This document shows, in pieces, positions 13,909 through 22,000 of a stretch of DNA of 24,877 nucleotides; within the stretch, counting starts at the first letter, position 1, and the number at the start of each line of letters is the position of its first letter. The stretch lies in the IMG/VR virus record IMGVR_UViG_3300032046_000209, positions 1-24,877 of that record. One strand, given 5' to 3'. Position numbers and translations under genes: made by a program. Source of the DNA: a virus. The notes beneath the pieces are model-generated. The model saw only the letters and a list, made by a program, of their open reading frames with translations, had not been told where the DNA came from and ran no database searches.

Positions 13909-13923
13909 AAAATCATTTTAGCT

Positions 13924-14646
13924 ATGAAAGAAAAAATTCTTCAGTATTTGAAAACCAAGATCGGCGCACACGCCGGGGGGATTCAAGACGCTTTCCTGAT
14001 CGGGATTGCAGAAAAATTCAGCAAAACCATCACCGAGGAAGATAAGATACCGACAGAAATCAACGACAGTGTATTGGAGACCGTGAAGGCAACGTATGAT
14101 TTTATGCAATCAGAGGTTGGCCGCCGGACAACAGACGCACAGCAAACAGCATTAAAAAATTGGAGAGAGAAGCACGGACTCGATGAGAATGGCAAACCGA
14201 TTGAAAAACCGGGAAAAACCAAACCAACCGAGAACGTGGGAGGTGAGGATGTCCCGCCATGGTTCAAGGAATACCAAAAACAAACATCAACAGAGACGGC
14301 AGAATTGAAAGGCAAAATTGCTTCAATGGAATCAGAGAAAACCCGTGAACAACTTCTTGGCAAAGTTCACTCCGCACTCAAGGAGAAGGGGATTCCTTTG
14401 ACGTTCCTTGGCAAGGTTGCATCCCGGAATCTGTCAGTTGAATCAGAGGACAAGATTGACCCACTTATTGCGGAGATTGAAGGTGATTGGAATACATTCA
14501 CTCAGGATGCCGCAAACAACGGGGTCAATGTCGTCATCCCAAAATCAGGGTCAGGTACTCCGCCTGACGGGGAAGCAAAGGGCAAGGAGATTGCCGCAAA
14601 GAGAAATGCCTCCGCCACTGAAGGTGTGAAGGCCAAAAAACTTTAA
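13924..14646 (+). CDS. Probable scaffolding protein (240 aa)
   Basis: Start at 13924 (MKEKILQYLKTKIG), directly after the promoter; the frame stays open upstream to 13789 but only within the previous gene. The sequence is highly charged and helical with a coiled-coil stretch (TSTETAELKGKIASMESEKTREQLLGKV, around residues 122-148), a flexible Gly/Pro/Lys-rich tail (SGSGTPPDGEAKGKE), and no Cys. Position right before the decoration and major capsid genes, size and composition all fit an internal scaffold that shapes the prohead and is then removed. I see no protease motif. Assignment is by context and composition, not by a domain hit. Confidence 0.7.
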   Translation: MKEKILQYLKTKIGAHAGGIQDAFLIGIAEKFSKTITEEDKIPTEINDSVLETVKATYDFMQSEVGRRTTDAQQTALKNWREKHGLDENGKPIEKPGKTKPTENVGGEDVPPWFKEYQKQTSTETAELKGKIASMESEKTREQLLGKVHSALKEKGIPLTFLGKVASRNLSVESEDKIDPLIAEIEGDWNTFTQDAANNGVNVVIPKSGSGTPPDGEAKGKEIAAKRNASATEGVKAKKL

Positions 14647-14658
14647 TTAAAAACTAAA
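14644..14658 (+). promoter_or_regulatory. A-rich translation leader, copy 2 (TAATTAAAAACTAAA)
   Basis: Identical to the 15 bases at 146-160, also beginning with the stop codon of the upstream gene and ending 3 bases before ATG 14662. No Shine-Dalgarno site is present. See copy 1 for the likely role. Confidence 0.4.
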
Positions 14659-14661
14659 AAA

Positions 14662-15264
14662 ATGCAAATAGTAAATAGCGATCCATTTGGGGGAGGAGCA
14701 GTCGTTTGGGACGAAATCCTCGAGGAAATCCCCGGAGGTGCAGGCTTGAATGTTACACGATTGGATTACACCAATACGCTGAAGAAATACATTCCCGCCG
14801 GAACTCCGGTTTATTTCGACCCCGCCACTCGCATTGCAGAGGTTGTGAAAACAGCACTTTGTATTGATGGAGGAGGCTCAACCACACCAAGAGTTCAGAA
14901 AACTCATCATTTCAAGGTGGGTAATATCTTGAATGATGGCACAACAGGCGCAACAGTAACGGCTGTCAACACCACGGCAAGTGATGATTATGATATTCTT
15001 ACTGTCAATACCGCCGTAATCTATGCCGCAGGGACAAAGTATTATGAAGGAGCTGCAACAGGCGTGGATGTAACAAAATACTTCACACCAAACGGTCTTG
15101 TAAAATCGCCGACATACATTGCCGAAGGTAATGCTGATGTCCCGGTTGTAGTTATAGGAACTGTCCGTGAGGGTGCTCTCGTTTATCCGCTTGCTGATGC
15201 GCTGAAAATATCGCTCAGAGGAGGAACTGCCGGAACAGGTAAATCATTAATAACAGTAAGATAA
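14662..15264 (+). CDS. Probable capsid decoration / head fibre protein (200 aa)
   Basis: A beta-rich, Gly/Thr/Val-rich protein between scaffold and major capsid, where lambda-like phages place their capsid-stabilising (gpD-type) protein. Blocks such as KKYIPAGTPVYFDPATR and REGALVYPLADALK resemble decoration proteins that begin with an 'AGTPV' turn. Its centre (residues 70-135, HHFKVGNILNDGTTG to AAGTKYYEGA) looks like an inserted small beta domain. There are no membrane segments. The start is ATG 14662 with the same A-rich leader found before the gene at 165 (TAATTAAAAACTAAA). It may instead be a head fibre. Confidence 0.6.
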   Translation: MQIVNSDPFGGGAVVWDEILEEIPGGAGLNVTRLDYTNTLKKYIPAGTPVYFDPATRIAEVVKTALCIDGGGSTTPRVQKTHHFKVGNILNDGTTGATVTAVNTTASDDYDILTVNTAVIYAAGTKYYEGAATGVDVTKYFTPNGLVKSPTYIAEGNADVPVVVIGTVREGALVYPLADALKISLRGGTAGTGKSLITVR

Positions 15265-15270
15265 CCAACC

Positions 15271-16350
15271 ATGCAAACACCAATAGTTCAAGGGTTTACA
15301 GAAGCCGGATTGGTTTCTTACCTCAGAGACAGGCAGTACAATGAATTGTATTGGCCATTATTCTTCCCACTTGTCAATGTGAACACACTTGACGGAAAGA
15401 CCCTGATCGGGGAACAGGGATCACGCATTGCCGCTCACATCATTTCTTATGATGCAAAAGCACCGGAAGCAAGCAGAAAACAAGTAACAACCCAACATTT
15501 TGATATTCCCAAGATAGCCGTTTCCCGGAGAAAAACCGAGAAAGAGATTCTTGAGCATACCATCACCCGGGCATACAGGGGAAATGATGCCGTTTTGGAG
15601 GATTACTTTGCCGATGCTGATTATGTTTTCGATGCCGTAAACGCAAGAATGGAATGGATGTCACTTGTTGCACTGTCAACAGGCAAGATGCAATTGACCG
15701 TTTCCAATAACCCTATGGGTATTGTGAATGAGACGGTGATTGATTTCGGTCTGCCGACTGCAAACAAGAAAACAGCATCAGTCATTTGGAGTGAAGTTAA
15801 TGCCGCACTTATGAAGCCAATAACAGACTTCAAAAAAGTGATGAAAGCCGCAAGGGACAAAGGTATTAGGCTTGGCAGGGCACTCATGCACCCGGACGCT
15901 CTTGATCTTATCATTGGCAGCACTGAATTTCAGGATGCCGCAAAATCAATGATAATTGGTCAGCAAAATGTCCTCGGATATGTTGGTCTTGACACAGTAA
16001 ATCTTATATTCCGTGCGCTCGGACTTCCTGAAATATCCATAATTGAGACATCAATTGGGATCGCCGGGAAAGACGGTGTTGCAACCGAAACAAATCCATG
16101 GAGTTCAACCCATGTTCTTTTTGTCCCTCAACCCGCCGTTGGAGGCTTCTTTAATGCTCCGATAGCTGAGGAAATTGAGAGACCGCCGGATGTAGTTCAG
16201 GCAAAAAGGAGCAACGTGCTTATTTCTGTAAAAAGGGATTTTGACCCCGTTAGCGTACTAACCAAGGGAGAAGCTAACTGCTTCCCATCATGGCCAACCG
16301 TTGACAGGTGTTATAATCTTTATATTGCACACGCAAGCACTTGGGCATAA
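15271..16350 (+). CDS. Major capsid protein, lambda gpE-like (359 aa)
   Basis: Main shell protein. The size (359 aa) and layout match the capsid-E family. FDIPKIAVSRRKTEKEIL near residue 75-90 is the usual spine region, and the C-terminus has DFDPVSVLTKGEANCFPSWPTVD (around 319-342), which closely follows the 'DPVS..TKG.A..FP' ending typical of that family. ATEMOTIF-like loops are absent. The early extended stretch (EAGLVSYLRDRQYNELYWPLFFP) fits the N-arm. The gene sits 6 bases after the decoration gene and 12 bases before the connector gene. No delta-domain or protease is fused to it. Confidence 0.88.
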   Translation: MQTPIVQGFTEAGLVSYLRDRQYNELYWPLFFPLVNVNTLDGKTLIGEQGSRIAAHIISYDAKAPEASRKQVTTQHFDIPKIAVSRRKTEKEILEHTITRAYRGNDAVLEDYFADADYVFDAVNARMEWMSLVALSTGKMQLTVSNNPMGIVNETVIDFGLPTANKKTASVIWSEVNAALMKPITDFKKVMKAARDKGIRLGRALMHPDALDLIIGSTEFQDAAKSMIIGQQNVLGYVGLDTVNLIFRALGLPEISIIETSIGIAGKDGVATETNPWSSTHVLFVPQPAVGGFFNAPIAEEIERPPDVVQAKRSNVLISVKRDFDPVSVLTKGEANCFPSWPTVDRCYNLYIAHASTWA

Positions 16351-16362
16351 AACTCCATTGTC

Positions 16363-16686
16363 ATGACAAACTCGGAGGCATTACTCGCAAAGGTCGGGTA
16401 TCCTCTCTCTGACAATGCGATTCATCTCGCTCTTGAGGGGAGGGAACTTGATCCCGTTGACATATTTGTTGCGCTTGAGAATGTTCAGGCGTTTGATCTT
16501 GCGTTTGCTGACGCATTGGTGATGATAATCTCCCAACCAAATTCAATTTCGGAAGGGGGATATTCCATTTCGGTCGGGGATCGTAAGACACTTGCGGAGA
16601 TGGCAAACAAAATATTCCTGAAATACGGGAAAGCCTCTCCGCTCGAAAATCCAAAACCGAAGGCAACATTTGTTCAGCGATGGTAG
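16363..16686 (+). CDS. Probable head-tail connector protein (107 aa)
   Basis: A short helical protein (MTNSEALLAKVGYPLSDNAIHLAL...) placed right after the capsid gene, where head-completion proteins that bind below the portal are found. It is mainly helical, with a probable N-terminal helix, a polar loop (PNSISEGGYSISVGD) and a final helix (RKTLAEMANKIFLKYG). It resembles small connector proteins of Bacteroidota phages as I remember them, but no motif proves it. Its stop overlaps the next ATG by seven bases. Confidence 0.55.
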   Translation: MTNSEALLAKVGYPLSDNAIHLALEGRELDPVDIFVALENVQAFDLAFADALVMIISQPNSISEGGYSISVGDRKTLAEMANKIFLKYGKASPLENPKPKATFVQRW

Positions 16687-16997
16687 AGCAATATCCACAT
16701 ACGATCATAATAACAACTGTCACCGAGCCTGTTCAGGACGAGGAAACCGGACTGTTCGAGGAAGGTACGCCAACAGTTTATTTGTTCAAATGCCGGGCGG
16801 AACGCAACGGCGGGGCAGGCAGGATCATTGGCGCTGACGGGACAGAGATCATTTATTCGCATTCCATTTACCTTCCCCGGATGACAACTGTCATCCCGGT
16901 TGATTCAGGATACGTTTTGACAATGGGGGAGGAAACCATGCGGGGCAAGGTGAAAGGAGCGAGTAACGGTCAAATGAATTCAAGGCTATGGGTATAG
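16680..16997 (+). CDS. Probable head closure / stopper protein (105 aa)
   Basis: A 105-residue, beta-rich protein. Successive strands (HTIIITTVTEPVQD, PTVYLFKCRAER, IIYSHSIYLPRM, GYVLTMG, EETMRGKVKG) follow the order of small head-tail joining proteins of the SPP1 gp16 type, which form the ring that stops DNA from leaking. Location between connector and tail-completion genes supports this. It begins inside the end of the previous gene (7 bases) and ends inside the next (10 bases). There is no Cys cluster or membrane segment. Confidence 0.55.
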   Translation: MVEQYPHTIIITTVTEPVQDEETGLFEEGTPTVYLFKCRAERNGGAGRIIGADGTEIIYSHSIYLPRMTTVIPVDSGYVLTMGEETMRGKVKGASNGQMNSRLWV

Positions 16998-17446
16998 AAC
17001 CGAAATACAACAAGGAGGAGATTGAAGCGGAATTCAATCGCAAACTGATCGCCACAGATTCTCAAATCATCTTGGCATTTCAGAGGGCGGGCGAGGACTT
17101 CTTCACGGACGCAACTTTGCAGCCGGGCGGCGCAGACGCACACTCTCTCGGGTTTTATCAGGATCAGACCACGGCATTGAGAAAATCAATTGGGTATTAT
17201 ATCTTCAGAGATGGCGAATTGGTGTTTTTCAAGGAGGACTCAATGCCTCCTGAAGCCAAGGCCGAGGTTCAGGCGCTTGTGATCAAGAAAGGTTATCAAC
17301 TTATCGGGGTCGCAGGCATGGGTTATGCCTCTTATGTGGAGGCAAAAGGATACAATGTCATTTCCAATCAGGCGGAAGCGGCAATTATCAACCTGAGAGA
17401 ATACATCTCTGATCTTGCGGTATTTGCACAAAAAGAAGGGGAATAA
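16988..17446 (+). CDS. Probable tail-completion / HK97 gp10-like neck protein (152 aa)
   Basis: A mixed alpha/beta protein with an N-terminal helix (KEEIEAEFNRKLIATDSQIILAFQRAGEDFF) and a beta core (SIGYYIFRDGELVFF, GYQLIGVAGMGYASYVEAKGYNVI). The 'A-x-YA-x-YVE-x-KGYNVI' section resembles the end of HK97-gp10-like neck proteins, where a similar 'YA-x-xVEfGt' motif is common. The ending NLREYISDLAVFAQKEGE is helical. Position (third of the neck genes) agrees. It starts within the previous gene. Confidence 0.55.
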   Translation: MGIEPKYNKEEIEAEFNRKLIATDSQIILAFQRAGEDFFTDATLQPGGADAHSLGFYQDQTTALRKSIGYYIFRDGELVFFKEDSMPPEAKAEVQALVIKKGYQLIGVAGMGYASYVEAKGYNVISNQAEAAIINLREYISDLAVFAQKEGE

Positions 17447-17447
17447 A

Positions 17448-17840
17448 ATGGCGAACTTTGTTACAACGGACTATATCATTGGGATTGTTTACGGTTTACT
17501 TTCATCAGTTAATATCAAGAAATACCGTGGAACAAAACCTCTTTTGAAGCCGGGTCAAATCCCGGAAACAGAGTACATTGTTATAAATTCATTGCCGATC
17601 CCGGCGGATGTCATGCAAAAATGCTTCTTCAACGTGAACTATCATGTTGCAAACCTATCAAACGGCACAAGGGATACTGAGAAACTCATGGCCGGGTCAG
17701 TAGTTGTCCTGAATATCTTGCAAAAGGTGACAGGGACAAATTATATGATTGATTTTGAACATCAGGAGACTCATGACGAGGCTGATCTTGGTGAAAGTTT
17801 CTCAAATCTCAGATTCAGTTTCAAATACATTAACAACTAA
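17448..17840 (+). CDS. Probable tail terminator protein (130 aa)
   Basis: The start at 17448 (MANFVTTDYIIGIVYGLL) is the natural one, one base after the previous stop; an ATG or near-start at 17415 would overlap the previous gene. The protein is a compact alpha/beta of 130 residues (ETEYIVINSLPIPAD, KCFFNVNYHVANLSN, TEKLMAGSVVVLNIL, LRFSFKYINN), ending in a beta strand, the usual shape of proteins that cap the tail tube. It sits directly before the tail-tube gene, as the terminator normally does. No signature motif is present, so this is by order and size. Confidence 0.55.
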   Translation: MANFVTTDYIIGIVYGLLSSVNIKKYRGTKPLLKPGQIPETEYIVINSLPIPADVMQKCFFNVNYHVANLSNGTRDTEKLMAGSVVVLNILQKVTGTNYMIDFEHQETHDEADLGESFSNLRFSFKYINN

Positions 17841-17844
17841 AACA

Positions 17845-18327
17845 ATGGCTGTATATATTTATTCAATAACAAAAATAGAGTATGGAACTCCAACGGGGAA
17901 CAATACTCTTGGCTCACTTACTCAGCTTCCGAACACCGTCAAGGGTTCGGTTACAATTGAGGAAACCGAAGGGTCGAGCGCAAAATTCAATGTTGATCAG
18001 TTAAAAGAACCCATCAGGGTTGTCAAGACTGAGGAGGGTGAGTTTTCACTGACAGCACAGTTCTATGATATGACAGGAACACACCTCGCCGCATTCAAGG
18101 GCGGATCGGGCGGATCAGGGGCAGGCTTTACTCCGGCAGTCGGTTACACGACAGTTGAGAAGGGGATTAAGGTCACTTTTGATTCAGGTCAGGTCATTGA
18201 GATGTATAATGCCGCTTGCTTGGCAAGATACACCGGGGGAGGTGGAAGGGATAAGATGCTTGCTTGGGAATTAAAAATGATTCCTCAGGTGACTCTTGAT
18301 CTTTCCGGTAGTTATAAGGTAATATAA
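17845..18327 (+). CDS. Probable major tail tube protein (160 aa)
   Basis: Starts at 17845 (MAVYIYSITKIEYGTP), 4 bases after the previous stop with the A-rich context CAACTAAAACAATGG; an upstream in-frame start at 17749 is inside the previous gene. Residues are beta-rich (VKGSVTIEETEGSSAKF, GEFSLTAQFYDM, KGIKVTFDSGQVIEMYN, LAWELKMIPQVTLDL), with a flexible Gly/Ser-rich loop (GGSGGSGAGF, about 92-101) and a Gly run (TGGGGRDK). Size, place before the chaperone and tape measure, and the terminator directly behind all fit a tail tube subunit made in high amounts. Confidence 0.7.
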   Translation: MAVYIYSITKIEYGTPTGNNTLGSLTQLPNTVKGSVTIEETEGSSAKFNVDQLKEPIRVVKTEEGEFSLTAQFYDMTGTHLAAFKGGSGGSGAGFTPAVGYTTVEKGIKVTFDSGQVIEMYNAACLARYTGGGGRDKMLAWELKMIPQVTLDLSGSYKVI

Positions 18328-18360
18328 AAGGAGGCTCGGGATGAGCCTCCCCTTTTACTT
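18328..18360 (+). terminator. Intrinsic terminator after the tail tube gene
   Basis: GGAGGCTC (18330-18337), loop GGGAT, and GAGCCTCC (18343-18350) form a perfect 8-bp stem, preceded by AAAA and followed by CCTTTT. It occupies the whole 33-base gap between the tail-tube stop and the next ATG. It would partly end or weaken transcription after the abundant capsid and tube proteins. Confidence 0.75.
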
Positions 18361-18825
18361 ATGAAAGAAGCGGAAGCTGCAAATGTGATCCTCGGCGAGG
18401 CCGGGGAAGGCGATAAGTTCATTCTGAGGTATGGGATATTCAAATTCCGGTTATCAGTCAGACCCGTGACAGCACGGGATATGATAAGGATAAGCCGGGA
18501 GGTATGCCATATAAACGCTCAGATTGACATGAACGAAGCCATGTTTCCCCAATTGGCAGAACAGGCCGGGGGACTGAAATATGTTTGCAACTCCATAGCG
18601 ATAGCAACCGGAACAAAGTATGTCAAGTTAGTTTCAAGAGCCATTTCAAGATTGTCACTTGGGGATATTTTCAAATTGTGGAATATTGTTGTGAAGCAAA
18701 GTGATCCGAGCAGCTTTTTTTTTATTATGATTTCGGCGAAGGGTTTGAACAAAATGAAGAAGATGACGACACCCGAACCGGAGAAACAAGAGGAGGCGAA
18801 ACAATCTTCGGGCGGATCGCCCTGA
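18361..18825 (+). CDS. Tail assembly chaperone, short form (G-like, 154 aa)
   Basis: Corresponds in place and size to lambda gpG: a small helical protein between tail tube and tape measure that escorts the tape measure during tail assembly. It is mainly helical (LSVRPVTARDMIRISREV, EQAGGLKYVCNSIAIATG) and ends with a charged, low-structure tail (MKKMTTPEPEKQEEAKQSS). At codons 119-121 the message has nine T residues (TTT TTT TTT) at 18715-18723, giving a place for ribosome slippage into the -1 frame. Its stop TGA overlaps the ATG of the second frame (18825). Confidence 0.75.
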   Translation: MKEAEAANVILGEAGEGDKFILRYGIFKFRLSVRPVTARDMIRISREVCHINAQIDMNEAMFPQLAEQAGGLKYVCNSIAIATGTKYVKLVSRAISRLSLGDIFKLWNIVVKQSDPSSFFFIMISAKGLNKMKKMTTPEPEKQEEAKQSSGGSP

Positions 18826-19010
18826 TGAGGACAAGGCTTCATTTGACAGACAAGGAACTTCTTGACAAATCATGGATCGCACTGAGCCTTGAGATGCAAG
18901 ACTTCCCGTGGTATGACTATAAGGCACGGAAGGTGATTACCGATACCCGGGAGACCGGGATGTTTCTTGAAAAACTGAAAATGAAAAGCAATGGCCTCAA
19001 TACAATTTGA
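18361..19010 (+). CDS. Tail assembly chaperone, frameshifted long form (GT-like, about 216 aa)
   Basis: The -1 frame has no stop from the T run (18715-18723) to 19010, and reads FFYYDFGEGFEQNEEDDDT then ...HLTDKELLDKSWIALSLEM, DFPWYDY. Slippage by one base at the run would join the first 121 residues to 95 more, as join(18361..18723,18723..19010). The long product would be about 216 residues, like lambda gpGT made by a -1 slip. The -1 part carries a well-structured helical domain, not random coding. An ATG at 18825 could also start the last 61 residues separately, so reinitiation is the alternative. The tape measure begins within its last 20 bases. Confidence 0.65.
18715..18723 (+). promoter_or_regulatory. 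Putative programmed -1 frameshift site (nine T)
   Basis: T9 spans three in-frame TTT codons of the chaperone. Any -1 slip within it keeps every tRNA paired (U UUU UUU). It is the only long homopolymer run inside this gene, and the -1 frame is open for about 290 bases behind it. A downstream stimulating structure has not been assessed. Confidence 0.6.
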
Positions 19011-22000
19011 CGCATCTCTCGACACCTCAAAACTCGATCAGAGTATTGAGGAGAACAAAAAATCCCTTGCCACATGGCTTGAGGATGTCCGTAAATTGGG
19101 AGCGGAGTTTGATCAGATATTCGCCAAGATCGGCGAGGCCAAAAACATTGACATTCAGGTCAATAAAGATAGTGCAATCCAACAGGTCAATGACCTGACA
19201 ACATCTATAAATGATATTGCCCCAACAGTCCCGGTGACAGTTGAGGTTGAAAATATTGATCAATCACAGAAAGTCATGGAGGACTATGTAAATAGCCTCG
19301 CCTCTGATTTTACTAAAATTGATCAGGCATATTGGCAAAATAATACTTCAGCGCAACAATCCATAGAGCAGCAGACTCAGCTTGTTTCGATGTTATCAAA
19401 ACAGGTTGAGGAACTTGAGGCGCAAATGGCCAATGTTGGTCAAACCGGAGGATTACAGGCCGGGAGCGAACAGGTCAAGGCCACGCAGACATCTCTCGCA
19501 GCAACAAAGGAACAACTCACAAAGGCAAGTGATCATCTGACAAACTCAATGGAAATTGAGATTGGCAAGTTCGGAAAGGCCGGAAAGGAGGGAGGGGGAT
19601 TCAATTCAGTCCTCAAAGGTCTTGGTTCTTCATTGCTGAAAATGGTAAGTTGGACAGCCGCCGCCGGGGTAGCTGTGAAGATATTTCAGGGAGCAATGGC
19701 CTCAGGCGGGAATGCCGCTGATGCAATGAAAGCGAATATGGAGGGATTACAGGGTGCGCTCGGACAATTCTTTACACAGGTTCGCCAAGGGAGTCTTGAT
19801 AATTATGTTGTTAATATGATTATGGCTGCAAAAGCCGCAAAACAATTTCAAGAGGCTCAGGAACAATACAATAAGTCAGTCGCCGCATCTAAGATACTAA
19901 ATACGGCAGATGCCGCCGAACTTGCTAAACTTGAGGCGATATACCGGAATTCAAATTCCGGTTTTGAGGCAAGGAATAAGGCACTTCAAGAATGGAAAAA
20001 GATCAAAATTGACACAGCAAAACAGGACGTCAAAAATGCTCAGGAATTGGTGACGGCTCTTGAGGAGAAGATTAGGAAGATGCCCGGATTGTCATGGGTG
20101 AAACCTGAGGACTTAAAACTCATGGAGACAATCTATTATGAGAGCGGAAACCTAATGAAAATGTATGATGAGATTAGGTCAAAAACAAAAGGGATGTCCC
20201 TTTCTGATTTTCTTGACGAGGATTCAAAAAAATGGAAAAGATATACAAATGATGTCCGGGAAGAAAGAGCCAACCTAACACGAATGACGACTGTCAAGGG
20301 ATTGAATGTCATGCAATTGGCGAAAGTTGATCAACTTGAGACCGAACTGAGCAAGAAAAGTATTCTCGGTCTTGGTCAGAATTATGAGTTGCTTGGGCAA
20401 TCAAAGGCCAAAATTCCTGAGGTTGATGCTCAAATTGCCCGTACTTCACAAATGGTTCAAAACAGCTATGTTGGGGAGGAAGGATCAATTGGTCGTTTAA
20501 TGCAAGACATCCAAGAACTCGAGAAACTAAAAAAAGAGGTTGCCGACAAAACAAACATTGCTATAATTCAGAGGGATATAGACATTAAAAAAGAAGAACT
20601 CAATCAAATTGATCCTGAGAAAAAAAAGGCTGCCCAAAAAGAGATTGATCAAATCAATCGGCAAACAGAAGAATTAAAAGCAAAACAAAGGGCGGTGGCT
20701 TCGAATGACCCGCAAAAAGAACTGAAACTTCAACTTGCTAACCTCAAGAGACAATATGATGCCGATATTGCCGAGGATGGTATTTCGAAGGCGAAGAAGG
20801 CTGCACTCACGAAAAAATATCTCGCAGAGGAAGCGGGACTTTATAAAGACTATTATAATGATGTCGGGGATAAGGCCAAGGATGCCTTGAAAAAAACGAC
20901 AGGAGGATTTGGCGTATTGGCAGGCGAGGGGAAGGATCATTTCTTCAACCCTGAAACGGATCAACAAAAGAATAAAGACGCACTCAAAGCCAATCTTGCC
21001 TATTTGGAGGATCAGCAAAACAAGGAACTTGCCAAAACAGGTTTATTCGAGAAAGATAAAGTTGACATTGCCAAAAAATATACCAAACTAAGGCTTGACG
21101 TCTATAAGAAATTTTGGCAGGATTCCGGGAGAGCCGAGGATGCGGGACAACTCAGGGGACTCAGCCAAACTGTCCTTGACGCCAATGAAAGGCTCAAGCA
21201 ACAAATGGCAGAGCAGGCAGAGAAGGCAGAAATGCTCGCCCCGGCTCTTTATGGCGCTTCTGACGCCGCACAATATTTATCGGGGTTATTCAATCAGGGG
21301 AATGAGGAGATTGCCGGGATGCTTCAGGGATTTGGGAAGTTGAGCGGTATGGCAGCGGATTGGTACAAGAAAGGCTATTTTAATCTCTTTGGCAACCTCA
21401 AGACCATGGGTAAGGGCGAGGCAATGTCAAATATTATAGGGGGAGCAACAGATATTGTCGGGATGTTTGTCAATCAAAGTCAGGAGAATAAGGCCAAGAT
21501 GAAACAGTATTATGATTATGTCATCCAACAGCAAGCCGATTATAATCTCCTCCTGAATGAGCAAATCCGATTAAATTCCGAGCAGAGCGGGAATGTCTTT
21601 CTCTCTGATTATGTTGGGAAGATCACTGATGGGACAAAGGCGTATAATGACGCCATGCAAAAATATTATGCCGGGATCAAGGAACTCAGCAAGGCACAAG
21701 CCGTGGCGGGGATGGGAAGCGCCTTATCGGGAGCGAATGTTCTCAAAGGAGCAGCGGGCGGAGCGAGCCTTGGCGCAGGGATTGGAACAATGATCATGCC
21801 GGCAATCGGCACGGCAATTGGAGCAGGAATCGGGGCGGTTGTTGGAGGAATAGCAGGATTATTCGCAAAGAAGAAGAAAGACATAATGCAGCCTCTCCTT
21901 GCCGTCTATCCCGATCTTATTAAGGCTAACGGGGAACTCAACCTCTCTCTTGCACAGACTATACTTGATAACAACCTGATTGCGGACGGTTCTCGTCAGG

